Shown one piece after another: positions 22,479 to 34,176 of a stretch of DNA of 64,000 bases. Positions within the stretch are counted from its first letter, which is position 1. Each line of letters opens with the position of its first letter. The notes below the pieces were generated by a model. The model did no database searches. It was given only the letters and a program-made list of their open reading frames with translations, and had not been told where the DNA came from. The position numbers and the translations under genes were made by a program. This stretch comes from Tachypleus tridentatus (taxonomy: Eukaryota; Arthropoda; Merostomata; Xiphosura; Limulidae): the NCBI RefSeq assembly GCF_004210375.1, contig NC_134829.1, positions 30,954,034 through 31,018,033 of the forward strand. Direction: 5' to 3'.

Positions 22479-24413
22479 GTGAAAAAGTTACGGTTATAGA
22501 CATGTTCAGTCAGCATCAGGTACCAGTCTGATAGATTTAACATTTAGTTTCTTAAGAAGAATGAGATAACATAGTAGTGTAGTTGTGAAAAAGTTAAGGT
22601 TATAGACATGTTCAGTCAGCATCAGGTACCAGTCTGATAGATTTAACATTTGGTTTCTTAAGAAGAATGAGATAACATAGTAGTGTAGTTGTGAAAAAGT
22701 TAAGGTTATAGACATGTTCAGTCAGCATCAGGTACCAGTCTGATAGATTTAACATTTAGTTTCTTAAGAAGAATGAGATAACATAGTATTGTAGTTGTGA
22801 AAAGTTAAGGTTATAGACATGTTCAGTCAGCATCAGGTACCAGTCTGATAGATTTAACATTTAGTTTCTTAAGAAGAATGAGATAACATAGTATTGTAGT
22901 TGTGAAAAAGTTACAGTTATAGACATGTTCAGTCAGCATCAGGTACCAGTCTGATAGATTTAACATTTAGCTTCTTAAGAAGAATGAGATAACATAGTAG
23001 TGTAGTTGTGAAAAAGTTAAGGTTATAGACATGTTCAGTCAGCATCAGGTACCAGTCTGATAGATTTAACATTTAGTTTCTTAAGAAGAATGAGATAACA
23101 TAGTATTGTAGTTGTGAAAAAGTTACAGTTATAGACATGTTCAGTCAGCATCAGGTACCAGTCTGATAGATTTAACATTTAGCTTCTTAAGAAGAATGAA
23201 ATAACATAGTATTGTAGTTGTGAAAAAGTTACGGTTATAGACATGTTCAGTCAGCATCAGGTACCAGTCTGATAGATTTAACATTTAGCTTCTTAAGAAG
23301 AATGAAATAACATAGTATTGTAGTTGTGAAAAAGTTACGGTTATAGACATGTTCAGTCAGCATCAGGTACCAGTCTGATAGATTTAACATTTAGTTTCTT
23401 AAGAAGAATGAGATAACATAGTAGTGTAGTTGTGAAAAGTTAAGGTTATAGACATGTTCAGTCAGCATCAGGTACCAGTCTGATAGATTTAACATTTAGT
23501 TTCTTAAGAAGAATGAGATAACATAGTATTGTAGTTGTGAAAAAGTTACAGTTATAGACATGTTCAGTCAGCATCAGGTACCAGTCTGATAGATTTAACA
23601 TTTAGCTTCTTAAGAAGAATGAAATAACATAGTATTGTAGTTGTGAAAAAGTTACGGTTATAGACATGTTCAGTCAGCATCAGGTACCAGTCTGATAGAT
23701 TTAACATTTAGCTTCTTAAGAAGAATGAAATAACATAGTATTGAAGTTGTGAAAAAGTTAAGGTTATAGACATGTTCAGTCAGCATCAGGTACCAGTCTG
23801 ATAGATTTAACATTTAGCTTCTTAAGAAGAATGAAATAACATAGTATTGAAGTTGTGAAAAAGTTAAGGTTATAGACATGTTCAGTCAGCATCAGGTACC
23901 AGTCTGATAGATTTAACATTTAGCTTCTTAAGAAGAATGAAATAACATAGTATTGAAGTTGTGAAAAAGTTACGGTTATAGACATGTTCAGTCAGCATCA
24001 GGTACCAGTCTGATAGATTTAACATTTAGCTTCTTAAGAAGAATGAAATAACATAGTATTGAAGTTGTGAAAAAGTTACGGTTATAGACATGTTCAGTCA
24101 GCATCAGGTACCAGTCTGATAGATTTAACATTTAGTTTCTTAAGAAGAATGAAATAACATAGTATTGTAGTTGTGAAAAAGTTACGGTTATAGACATGTT
24201 CAGTCAGCATCAGGTACCAGTCTGATAGATTTAACATTTAGCTTCTTGAGAAGAATGAAATAACATAGTATTGTAGTTGTGAAAAAGTTACAGTTATAGA
24301 CATGTTCAGTCAGCATCAGGTACCAGTCTGACAGATTTAACATTTAGCTTCTTAAGAAGAATGAGATAACATAGTAGTGAAAAAGTTAAGGTTATACAGA
24401 CATGTTCAGTCAG
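22479..24413. repeat. Satellite array, 106-bp unit, about 18 copies, in ILKAP intron
   Basis: A head-to-tail array with unit landmarks gacatgttcagtcagcatca, ggtaccagtctgatagattt and the palindrome TTCTTAAGAA. Variation between units is low: alternation of tagtttctt/tagcttctt and gatgag/gaaatg-type changes. Sub-blocks of neighbouring units share variants, pointing to recent multi-unit duplication. The last unit is truncated and diverged. It starts about 580 bp upstream of the terminal exon in transcription sense. Confidence 0.95.
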
Positions 24414-24519
24414 TATTCAGGGAGTAGTCTCCAATACATTTAACATTTGAGATAAGAGAAGTGTTCAGGAACCTAATGATCTACCTGGCTCTCCTATCCT
24501 ATAATACATATTAAAACTA

Positions 24520-25480
24520 TTACATAAAATAAAAAAAGCCCTCAAAGCCAGTCCTTATCATTGACAGTTTTCTCTTAAACTTACTGTCTCCACAACATTT
24601 AAAGGTTGTGCAACTTATTCTAAAGATCAACCACCCTGCTAGAAAAATAAAACTTAGCTGAATCGGGCTCCTACCCTTCCAAATTTGCACCCTAGTCCAA
24701 CCATTCTCACAATTAAGCATGAAACAAAGATGATGCATCAACACTATTACTTCCCTTAACAATAAACATGTAAACCAGATCTTGTTTAACTTATACTAGT
24801 AGAACAATATCTCCTTTCCAGACATTCTACATTCTAGTGGCCTTCCTGTGAACCCTTTCTAACAATTCAATCTTCTTTCTGAGGTAAGGAGCCCAAGACT
24901 GAACACAACACTCTAATGCAACTTAACCAGTGGCCAATACAATGAAATTATAACCTCTTTAGACTTGTACACTATATATCTATACATAAAACCATATTTG
25001 TTATACCACTAGCAACAGTATACCATTTGGCTGGCTTTAGATCCTTTTCCTTCATGATACTGTTGAGGTTATTCCCATCTAAATTATCCTTATAATTTAA
25101 ATTATGATAACCCACATGATAACTTAAGATACTTTTAATAAAGCAGTAGCATCCCTTTCACAGTTGTTATCACCCAAGACCATAATATCATCAGTGAACT
25201 TAGGGTAATGTATTAGTCATTACTTCATTTATGTCATTATGGCAAATGGTAAGAGCAAGTCCTAAGATTAAGCCACGATGCCACTTGAAATATTAATCTA
25301 GTTTGACTGAACTCTATCTATAACAACTATCTACTTTCTTCCATCCAGTCATTTTTCTGTCCAATCCACTAATTCATTCTCCACACTTATAACTTTTTTG
25401 TACAAGACTTCTTATGTGGTACTTTGTTGAGTGCTTTCTGAAAATCCAGATACACCAAATTTACTCCCTTATCTAAATCT
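24520..25480 (-). pseudogene. CR1/L2-like LINE reverse transcriptase remnant
   Basis: Minus-strand reading, frames patched by eye, gives successive RT landmarks: VNLVYLDFQKALNKVPHKK (palm motif A region), a basic WMEES/IDRVQS-like stretch, IMVLGDNNCERDATALL, LECCVQSWAPYLRKKIELLE followed by RVHRKATRM, and a C-terminal stretch FKRKLSMIRTGFEGFF. This order and wording match the RT C-terminal half of CR1-group LINEs. The sequence is full of stops, so it is an old fossil. It lies inside the 19-kb ILKAP intron, just beyond the end of LINE copy A. Confidence 0.7.
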
Positions 25481-25652
25481 TATGTCTGAGTGCAAGTGAT
25501 CATTGCTCTATCAGATTTCATGTGTTGCTGCATATGGAGATCATAAATAATGATATTTCGGTTACGAATTAAAAAAAAAAACAAATTCTGAAGGAAAGCA
25601 ACAAGAAATATCTATTGAGTAGTCAAGCTATTTGAAGACATTGATCAAATGG

Positions 25653-26027
25653 ATCAAACAACTATTCAATGACAGCATCAAGATCTGATTGATCATAGGT
25701 TTCTCCAGGTGACAGGTAGAGAGAACAGATAGTGATGGTATGACCCAAGGAAACACGGATAGCTACGACCTCCAAGGGAGTGTTGAGAGGCAAAGACAAG
25801 GTGGGCACATGCTGATCAACCAACAGTGACACCCCTCTACGCACTCATCCATCACACAGCCTGTCATTTCTGGACAAAGAAAACTGCCAAAAGGTGACTG
25901 TATCAGCAGGTTTCAGAAATGTTTCCTGTAAAGAAAGACATATAGGATGGTAGGAAACAATCAGTGTTTTGATGCCATCCAGGTTAGAACATAAACCTCG
26001 ACAGTTCCATCGTACCAAGGTGGCCAT
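25653..26027 (-). pseudogene. ORF2 N-terminus (AP endonuclease) of LINE copy A
   Basis: Begins MATLVRWNCRGLCSNLDGIK and includes the catalytic-region LQETFLKPADTV. A TGA replaces the arginine codon CGA seen in copy B (after DRLCDG), consistent with CpG decay. It continues RRGVSLLVDQHVP and SLYLSPGETYDQSDLD and then is lost at the truncation. It covers only the first third of the endonuclease. Confidence 0.8.
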
Positions 26028-26029
26028 TT

Positions 26030-27283
26030 TTATTTATGTGTAAGGGAATTTGGTGGAGAACCCTTCTGTTTATAACCACGTTTTTTTTCTTTACTGTCTT
26101 TATTTGAGGGAGGTCTATCAGCCTCCATGAATCCTGCCCTGAGTTGATTAGGTAGGTTTTTGCTGTTGGAAGAGGATTCCAGCAACTGACAACGTGAACA
26201 AATGATTGTTTTGCATCTTGGGGTGGGAGAAGAAGATGTACCCAAGGAAATGTCTGTACCCAGAATCAAAGGAAGTGGATTTTGGGATTTGCTGGAATGA
26301 ATGTTAGGGATAGAGATGAGTGTTGAAGTTGATTCAACAACTTTTTTAGCCATGGAGGTCAAAAGACTATTCCTTTAGTTTGAGAACGATTCTTTTGGAG
26401 GCACAGAGAGATCTGTCTGCACTTCTACTGTAGTAGTGGAATGAAGTACAGCAGCATATGTCTGAGATGGACAGCAACTTTCGAGCTTCAGGGTAAGTAA
26501 TGTTTTGGATCATTTTCAAATGCTGCATCTATTCTTATTCCAACCATTTAGGGCATAAACAAAAGTAAAATGGTTGAGAGCCACTACCATTAACACAATG
26601 AGAGCCTGTTTCACACCCATAGGCATCATGGTCCTTGCCACCTCAACAAGCACACATCAAGGAACCATGACATGATGTCTTCGAGTGACCAAGCTGCTGA
26701 CACTGAAAACATTTGAGAGGGTTTGGAATGTATGGCAATTAAGATAACCTGCCTTCATGGTGGCAGGTAAATGTGGTGATGTAGATGTCAGAATGAGGAC
26801 ATTGGTCGGCATTGTAATTCCATCTTTGTGAGTGGAGATACGCCTCACTGCAGAAACTCCTTGGATGGAGAAACCAGTGAGAATCTCTGACTCGAGGATG
26901 TTCTTCAAATCCCTCTCAACAATAACTCCTCATGATAAATCCAAAGTAGCATGAGTTGTAACTTCAATAAGTATATCCCCAGTCACCCTTGAATGCAAGC
27001 GGAGTTCACTGTGTTGAGATGTGGATGTTTCCACCACTACATCACCACATCAAAGCTTCCTTACTGACTTTGGAAAGCCAGCAAGTCCCTTTAGTCTCTT
27101 CTGAATGAAAAAGGGAGACATTTGCCCTAAAGGTTTGTCTAAAAGAGAATGTATTACAAGAAAATGAGGTACAACAAGTGTAACAGGTGTTAAAGCTTGC
27201 TGCTCAGAATCTTCAAGACATGGTCGCTTACCTATAACCTTATTTTTCACTATTTTATTTAAGTTTTTATTTGGAGGATCCAT
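26030..27283 (-). pseudogene. ORF1 (gag-like) of LINE copy A
   Basis: Starts MDPPNKNLNKIVKNK, passes a conserved central domain (ILESEILTGFSIQGVSAVRR), a zinc-knuckle region in broken frame, and ends KKRGYKQKGSPPNSLTHK with a stop 2 bp before the ORF2 ATG. Several frameshifts interrupt it. The protein would bind element RNA. The near-abutting ORF1 stop and ORF2 start are conserved in copies A and B. Confidence 0.75.
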
Positions 27284-27480
27284 CATAAAAAAATTTTAGA
27301 AATTTCAAAAGTTTTCCTTAAACCTTTCAGAATTTTCCATAATATTTCCATGACCACAGAATTTATCTTTCTAGACAGGTTTGATCAGTATGCAATCCTT
27401 GCAACCATTATATATACACACTACAAATTTAAATGTAGCAGTGTATCTTTAAGAAATTTGGCAAACATTTAATGAGCATT

Positions 27481-28301
27481 AGGGTCATTCCATGTCAAAT
27501 CATACTAGGTGACCCTCACAGAATGCCTTGAAAAAATTCACATGTGCTCATCTACCCATATAATGAAAAACTGCCAAAGATTAGATCAATATCTCTAATA
27601 GTTTCTGATTTACAGCCCTGTAAAATTTAATTAATTTTTTGTTATTTTTGGCAAATTCATTTTCAGGCAACTTTGGCTGCTTAAAGCTGCAAGAGTAATG
27701 GTGGTAGAAGGCTGAAATTTGCTACACTGACTGAATTAATCTCACAGAATTCAAAATGGTTTCAAACCAAGTTTATCTCTCTTAGGATTTTTATAGTGAG
27801 GCTGTAAAATCACCTGAAAACCAAAATTATAAAAAAGCATTGGTTTATTTAATAAGCCACAGCTCTGAGACGTAATATGATACAGGCTGAATTTTATTTT
27901 CTAATTTCCTATAACATATCAGTTAATAAATCAACAATTGTTGTAATTAAAAGTCTATTAGATCTCCTGTAAAAACATTAGTTGCATGCAACTTTTCATG
28001 ATTTAGATAAAAATAGCCCTGCTTCTGGCCACAGTTTGACCATATCACCAGTTATTCAGTCTTTTCAGATTTTTACTATATATTTGTATATCTCTGAATA
28101 TGATCTACAAAAAAATCAAGATGGTGTTCAACCTACTTTTTCAGTTATAATTTTTTAAAGTATCCTCTGACCATATGTTGTTCACTTGACAAAAAAACTT
28201 AAATTCAGGTGTGTTACTTACTGTGTGCAAATATATCCATACAATTTTGAAAAATACCTGTTGATTTTATGAATCCAACTGAAATATTCTAACCAGCCTT
28301 T
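27481..28301. repeat. Left terminal inverted repeat of the long-TIR element
   Basis: About 820 bp matching the reverse complement of 35560-36389 with high similarity throughout (for example ctgccaaagattagatcaat, tttgccaaaaataacaaaaa in inverse). One notable gap: the right arm carries an extra ~20 bp near its tip (catattttgtaacattttcc). Confidence 0.9.
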
Positions 28302-28384
28302 CAAGATGTTAAATAATGAAATTGTAAGAAACAAGAAAGAATTAATTCACTTCTGATTGATTGATTTAGTGTTTTATGGCACAA

Positions 28385-29165
28385 AGCAGCTAGGCTATCT
28401 GCGCGAAACATCCGGTAAAAGGGTAAAAATAAAGTAAATGTAGTAAAAGACATAAAAGGAAATGAAGGTAAAACAATACAGTATAAAACCAATGTTGACA
28501 CCTAGTCTACAACGTTAAGAGAGAAAGCAGAGTAAGAGAAGTTGTAAAGGACTTTCTCTAGCATAATGGTAATGATCATAACCCTCCAGGAAGACTAACA
28601 GGAAAGTACAAGAACCACCGTCAGTCACCTGAAGTTGGCCTTTCCAGTCCTGGTTCCGGGTTATATGTCATAGCAGCTATTATAAAAATGTAAAAGAATA
28701 GAAGTTTTAAAAGACATATAGCAAAATTGTAATAATGAGTAGCCAAATGTTCAGTAAAAAGGTAAAAGTGATGTAAATGGAGTAAAATTTGTAAAAGTAA
28801 ATGAAGGTAAAAACAAAACAGCAACTAAAACAGAAAATGGCATAAAACCAATGTTGACATCCAGTCTACAAAGTTGTAAAGGACTTTCTGTAGCAGAATG
28901 GTAATGATCATAACCCGCCAGGAAGACTAACAGGGAAGTATAAAAAACACCGTCAGTCACCTGAAGTTGGTCTTTCCAGTCCTGGTTCCAGGTTATATGT
29001 CATTATGGCCAGTACTAAAAGGTAAAGTAGTAAAAGTGTGAAATGATATGCAGCAAAAGTGTAATAACAACTCGCCAGGATGACTAACGAGTAGTTCAAA
29101 CAGCAGCGTTAGTCACCTGAAGTTGGCCTTTCCAGTCCTGGTGTCGAGTTATTTAATGTTCTGGC
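28385..29165 (-). repeat. Imperfect internal repeats in the LINE B 3' region
   Basis: Three related blocks share the phrase tcacctgaagttggcctttc (or close variant) and caggaagactaacagg, near 28567-28665, 28901-29000 and 29068-29150. The blocks also share gtaaag/gtaaaag-rich spacers. The repetition lies wholly between the RNase H stop and the LINE tail. Copies A and C lack this region. Confidence 0.75.
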
Positions 29166-29254
29166 CATTGTCCAATGTCAAATTGAATGAGAGAGATTAA
29201 AACTGTAAAAAAGGAACCACAATTAAAAAGATGTAATGAATAAATATGCAACAT

Positions 29255-32200
29255 TTAAATGAGATTAAAAAGATTAATGGCCATTAAAAAATTAAAAACG
29301 TTATCAAGGTGGACAGTGTCACCATCACCAATAACACTGTCCAATGTTACAGATAGACCCTGAGAAAAAATATATTTAAAATATTGCCGTCGTTGAGAAT
29401 TGTAACGATGGCAAGAAAGTAAAACGTGGCTGATAGTGATTTGAGTGTTACACAAACTACACATTGGTGCATCAGTTCCAGACAAAAGAAAACGATGAGT
29501 TAAAAAACTGTGACCAATGCGTAGTCTAGTTAGAACAACTTCCTCCTTCCAAACTTTACGAAAGCTGGATGGCCAAAGTCCAATATAGGGCTTAATTTGA
29601 AAATGCTTATTGTTGCGTTGCTCACTCCAAGTGGACTGCCAGCTGGCACAGAGCCGAGCCTTGAAGACAAGACCATAGTCCATGTACAGAATAGGCACAG
29701 GGGTGATAGTACCAGAGCACATAGATTTAGCTGCTGTGTCTGCAAGTTTGTTCCTGCGAATACCAACATGGCCTGATATCCAGAGAAACTGGATAGAAGT
29801 AGCTGTTAATGAGAAATGGGCCAGTTGGTTTTGAATATCAGCGAGAACAGGATGTGAGCCAACGTGTAGCGATTCCAGGGCCAGTATAGAACTAAGCAAA
29901 TCAGTATAAATAGTGCAGTTGGAGTACTGCTCAGCTGCAATATGATCCAGGAGAAGAAATATGGCATACAGTTCAGCAGTGAACACAGAAGCTGTAGAGG
30001 GGAATCTGCACACAACTAATGAACCACAGCAAACCATAGCAGAGCCCACTGAATTAACTGATTTGGAACCATCTGTATAAATGGGAACTGAATGATTGTT
30101 CGAAAGATATTCATTAAATAAAAGACGATACTTCCAATCTGGAGTATCTGCCTTTTTTAGATGACTGAAAGAAACGTCACATTTGGGGGCTGTAATAAGC
30201 CATGGTGGGATGGACTGACCTATGGATCTGCAATGTTATCCAAGGACAGACCCAGTTCATCCAATTGCACCCGGATGCGAAGGCCAAACGGAGCAATGAC
30301 AGATCGTCTGTTCTAAAAAAGTACTGCTCACTGAGGAAGAAAAACACATTCCCAGGTGGGATGCTTTGTTAAGGAACGAAGTTTCGAAGTATATTGCAAA
30401 GATAGTTGCAAACGGCGAAGGTGCAGAGAAGGTTCATGAGATTCAACGTATAAGCTTTGAACTGGAGAGGTACAGAAAGCCCCAGTGCAGAGTCGAAGTC
30501 CTTGGTGAGGAATAGGGGTCCAGCATCTTTAAGGCCGAGGGTCTGGCAGAGCCACAGACCATTGATCCATAGTCGAGTTTTGATTGAATAAGAGCACGAT
30601 ATATCTTTAACATAGAACATCGATCTGCTCCCCAACTGGTGGAAGAGAGGACAAAGAGGATGTTCAGTGCTCTTGTGCAATTGACCCAAAGCTGCTTTAA
30701 GTGTGGTATAAAGGTCAGGTTACGATCAAAGATAAGCCCCAAGAACTTGGTCTCTGAAACCACTGGCAGCAAAACTTCACCGACATGAAGTTCAGGATCA
30801 GGGTGAATACCCCGTTGACAACAAAAGTGCATGCATACGGTTTTAGAGAAAGAGAAATTAAAGCCGTTCGCCATAGTCCACTTCAGTACACGATTGAGGG
30901 CAGTTTGTAGTTGCCGCTCAATATATCTCATGTTCGACGACTGACATGTGATGTGAAAGTGGTTGACATACAGCCCATTCGCAATAGTGAGAGGGAGTTG
31001 TTCAGTGATGGTATTTATCTTTATACTGAAAAGTGTGACACTCAAAACACAGCCTTGAGGAACTCCAAGTTCCTGTACAAAAGAATGGGAAAGTGTCGAA
31101 CCCACACGAAATTGGAATCTTCTGTCCATTAAAATTTTTTTAATAAACATGGGTAAATGGCCATGTAACCCATACGTATGGAGGTCTCACAAAACGCCAT
31201 ACCTCCATGTTGTGTCGTAAGCCTTCTCAATGTCAAAGAATATTGATGCAAGATGTTGGCGTTTGAGAAAGGCTTCTCTGATAGATGTTTCAAGACGAAT
31301 TAGGTGGTCTGTGGTGGAGTGCTGTCGTTAGAACCCACACTGGGTGGGCGAGAGGAGGTTGTTTGATTCGAGGAACCAAACAAGACGAGCATTAACCATC
31401 CTTTCTAAGGTCTTACAGAGACAGTTCGTCAAAGCAATTGGACGGTAGTTTGAAGGAATCTTTGGATCCTTCCCTGGCTTAGAGAAAGGTAAAATAATAG
31501 CCTGGCGCCAGGCATCAGGAAAAACATTCTCCTGCCAGATCCGGTTAAAGACAATCAGAAGGACATCAAGAGAAGCAGGAGATAGATGGTGCAGCATGTC
31601 ATAATGAACATCATCAGATCCAACAGATGTACTGGCAGACCGATGAAGGGCCATTTTCAGTTCCACCAGTGTAAAGGGACAATTATAGTCAAAGAAACAG
31701 TCAGTTTGAAAGGAAAGAGGTGAACGCTCTGCCCGAGTCTTGATGGCCAAGAAGGTGGAGGAACAAGCAGAAGTGCTAGATACCCGGCAAAAGCTTTCAC
31801 CTAGAGTATCAGCGATGCTCCAGACATCAGCCACCTCCTGACCATTAGAGAGTAAGATCGAGAGGGGGACAGAATTGTAGTGCCCATTAACCTTTCGAAT
31901 CCTGTCCCATATGGTCTTGGAACTGGTGGTAGAAGATATGCTGGTTGTGAACTTAATCCAAGATTCCTTCTGGCTTTGATGTCTCACTCACCTAGCATGT
32001 GCACGGGCCCGTTAGAATGCGATGAGATTTGAAATTGAGGGATATCTACGAAAAGTATCCCAGGCCCGTTTTTGAGCCTTCCGTGCTAAGTGGCAAGCAG
32101 GATTCCACCACGGACGAGAATATTGTGGAAAACGTGTCGAGGTTATAGGAATACTCTGAGCAGCTGCTTGTATAATACAGCCAGTTACCGCTGCCACACA

Positions 32201-32937
32201 GTCGTCTATTGATAGCTGATTTACGATGGCAGGATCAAGTTCTGTGAGAGCAGTGAAAGTGGACTAGTCTGCCTGATCTAGCTTCCACCGGGGTGCGCTG
32301 GTAGGGTGGCATCGACCACGGCCAGTCTCTTTCAAAAGGATAGGAAAATGATCACTGCCTACCCTCCATGAAAAATGGGAGAATAATGAAGGGGAGAAAA
32401 CTGAGAGATCAATAGCGGTAAAGGCCTGACTAGGTGCATGAAAATAAGTGGAAGAACCAGTATTGAAAAGAGAAAGATTGTGATCAGAGAGCATACGCTC
32501 TACAGATCGACCCCTCCAATCAATAACAGCACTTCCCCAGAGGGGATGATGTCCATTAAAATCCCCCAGGATTAGAAATGGAAAAAACAACTGTGCAACG
32601 AGAGCATCAAGGTCTGATTGATCATATGTCTCTCCAGGGGACAGGTACAGAGAACAAACAGCGATGGTATGACCCAAGGAAACACGGATGGTTACAGCCT
32701 CCAAGGGTGTGTTGAGTGACAAAAACAGGGTGGGCACATGCTGATCAACCAATAGTGCCACCCCTCCATGTACTCGTCCATCACACAACCTGTCATTTCT
32801 GTACAGACTGTATCAGCAGGTTTGAGAAATGTTTCTTGTAAGGAAAGACAAACAGGATGGTAGGAAGCAATCAGCGTTTTGATATCACCCAGATTAGAAC
32901 GTAAACCTCGACAGTTCCATTGTATCAAGGTGGCCAT
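29255..32937 (-). pseudogene. ORF2 of LINE copy B: endonuclease, RT, RNase H
   Basis: Starts MATLIQWNCRGLRSNLGDIK. Endonuclease landmarks: LQETFLKP, the catalytic LILGDFNGHHPLWG, and VGSDHFPIL. A small deletion after PADTV shifts the frame. RT landmarks: GKDPKIPSNYRPIALTNCLC, CKTLERM, ELGVPQGCVLS, then LYVNHFHIT where a YVDD-type catalytic box is expected, then TKFLGLIFDRNLTF. RNase H landmarks: IYTDGSKS, FTAELYAI, IYTDLLSSI and WISGHVGIRRNKLADTAAKS. The last frame (29255-30049) is intact for 264 codons. Stops near 31325 and elsewhere break the rest. Both RT catalytic aspartates appear replaced (N and H). Confidence 0.9.
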
Positions 32938-32939
32938 TT

Positions 32940-34176
32940 TTAAGAACGGGTAGGTGAAGTGGCTGGAGAACCCTTCTGTTTATGACCACGTCTTTTTTCC
33001 TTACTGTCCTTAATCGGTGGAGGTCTATCAACCTCCATGGATCCTGCCCTGGGTCGATTGGGCAGGTCTTTGTTGTTGGAAGGGGATTCCAGTGACTGAG
33101 AACGCGAACAAATGATTGTTTTGCCTTTTGAGGTGGGAGAAAAAGATGTATCAGAAGAAATGCCTGTATTTGAAACTGAAGTACGTGGATCTTGAGGTTT
33201 GTTGGAACGTATGGAAGGAACAGAGATGGGTGTAGAAGTTGATTCATCAATCTTTTAAACCACGGAGGTCAAAAGGCTTTTCATTTATTTTGAAAACGAT
33301 TCTCTTGGAGGCACAGAGAGATCTGTCTGCACTCCCACTGTAGTTGTGGAATGAAGTGCAGCAGCATATGTCCGAGATGGAGTGGTGGGCAGCAATTTCC
33401 GAGCCTCAGGATAACTAATGTTATGTGTCGTTTTCAAATGCTGCACCTCTTTTTCCTCCAACCATTTTGGGCAAGAACGATAGTAAGAGGGGTGAGAACC
33501 ATTGCAATTGATGCAATGTGGTCCTTGCCCCCACAACGAGCACATGTCAGGGAACCACATGATGTCTTTGAGTGCCCGAATCTCTGACATTGGAAACATT
33601 GGAGAGGGTTTGGAATGTATGGCCGTACCCTGTAAATTAGATAACCTGCCTTGATGGTGGCAGGTGCACGTGATAATGTAAATGTCAAAACAAGAGTATT
33701 TGTTGGCAGTGTAACTCCATCTTTGCGAGTGGAGATGCGCCTCACTGCAGAAACTCCTTGAGTGGAGAGACCAGCAAGAATCTCTGACTCGGGGACATTC
33801 TTCAAATCCCTCTCAACAATAACTCCTCTTGATGAATTCAAGGTAGCATGAGGGGTAACCTCAATAGGTATATCCCCAATTGCCTTTGAATTCAAGAGGA
33901 GTTCACTGTGTTGGGATGTGGATGTTTCAACCAATATGTCTCCAGATCAAAGCTTCTTTACTGACTTTGGAGAGCCAGCAAGTCCCTCTAGTCCCTTCTG
34001 AATAAAAAAGGGGGACAATTGCCCTAAAGATTTTTCTGAAAGAGAATGTAATATAAGAAAATGAGGTACATGTGTTACAGATGTTGAAGATTGCTGTTCA
34101 GAGTCTTCAAGACGTGGTCGCTTACCCATTGACTGTTTTTCACAATTTTATTTGATACTTTTGAAGGAGGATCCAT
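32940..34176 (-). pseudogene. ORF1 (gag-like) of LINE copy B
   Basis: Starts MDPPSKVSNKIVKN at 34176. The N-terminal part includes HFLILHSLSEKSLGQLSPF, the centre includes ILAGLSTQGVSAVRRISTR, and two zinc-knuckle-like units follow (CFQCQRFGHSKTSC, CARCGGKDH) plus a CNGSHPSYYRSCP motif. The C-terminal region carries RTYAAALHSTTTVGVQTDLS. The stop at 32940-32942 is 2 bp from the ORF2 start. Frameshifts near 33440-33600 and 33930-33950 split it. Confidence 0.85.

Larger units (their letters stand above)
25653..27315 (-). mobile_element. LINE copy A (endonuclease/RT/RNase H family), 3'-truncated
   Basis: Same family as the full-length copy at 28357-34617. Homology starts at the ORF1 start region (near 27315-27283), runs through ORF1 and the beginning of ORF2, and stops abruptly near 25653 inside the endonuclease domain. 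RT, RNase H and the LINE 3' end are missing. Loss of the 3' end is unusual for a LINE, since target-primed reverse transcription starts there, so a later deletion or rearrangement is likely. No target duplication was found. Confidence 0.85.

Noticed and set aside
22479..24413. CRISPR-like array
   Set aside because: The units are contiguous with no unique spacers, and the context is an animal intron. It is an ordinary satellite.
29255..30049. Host RNase H gene
   Set aside because: It is the C-terminal domain of LINE B ORF2, collinear with RT upstream and repeated in copy C.
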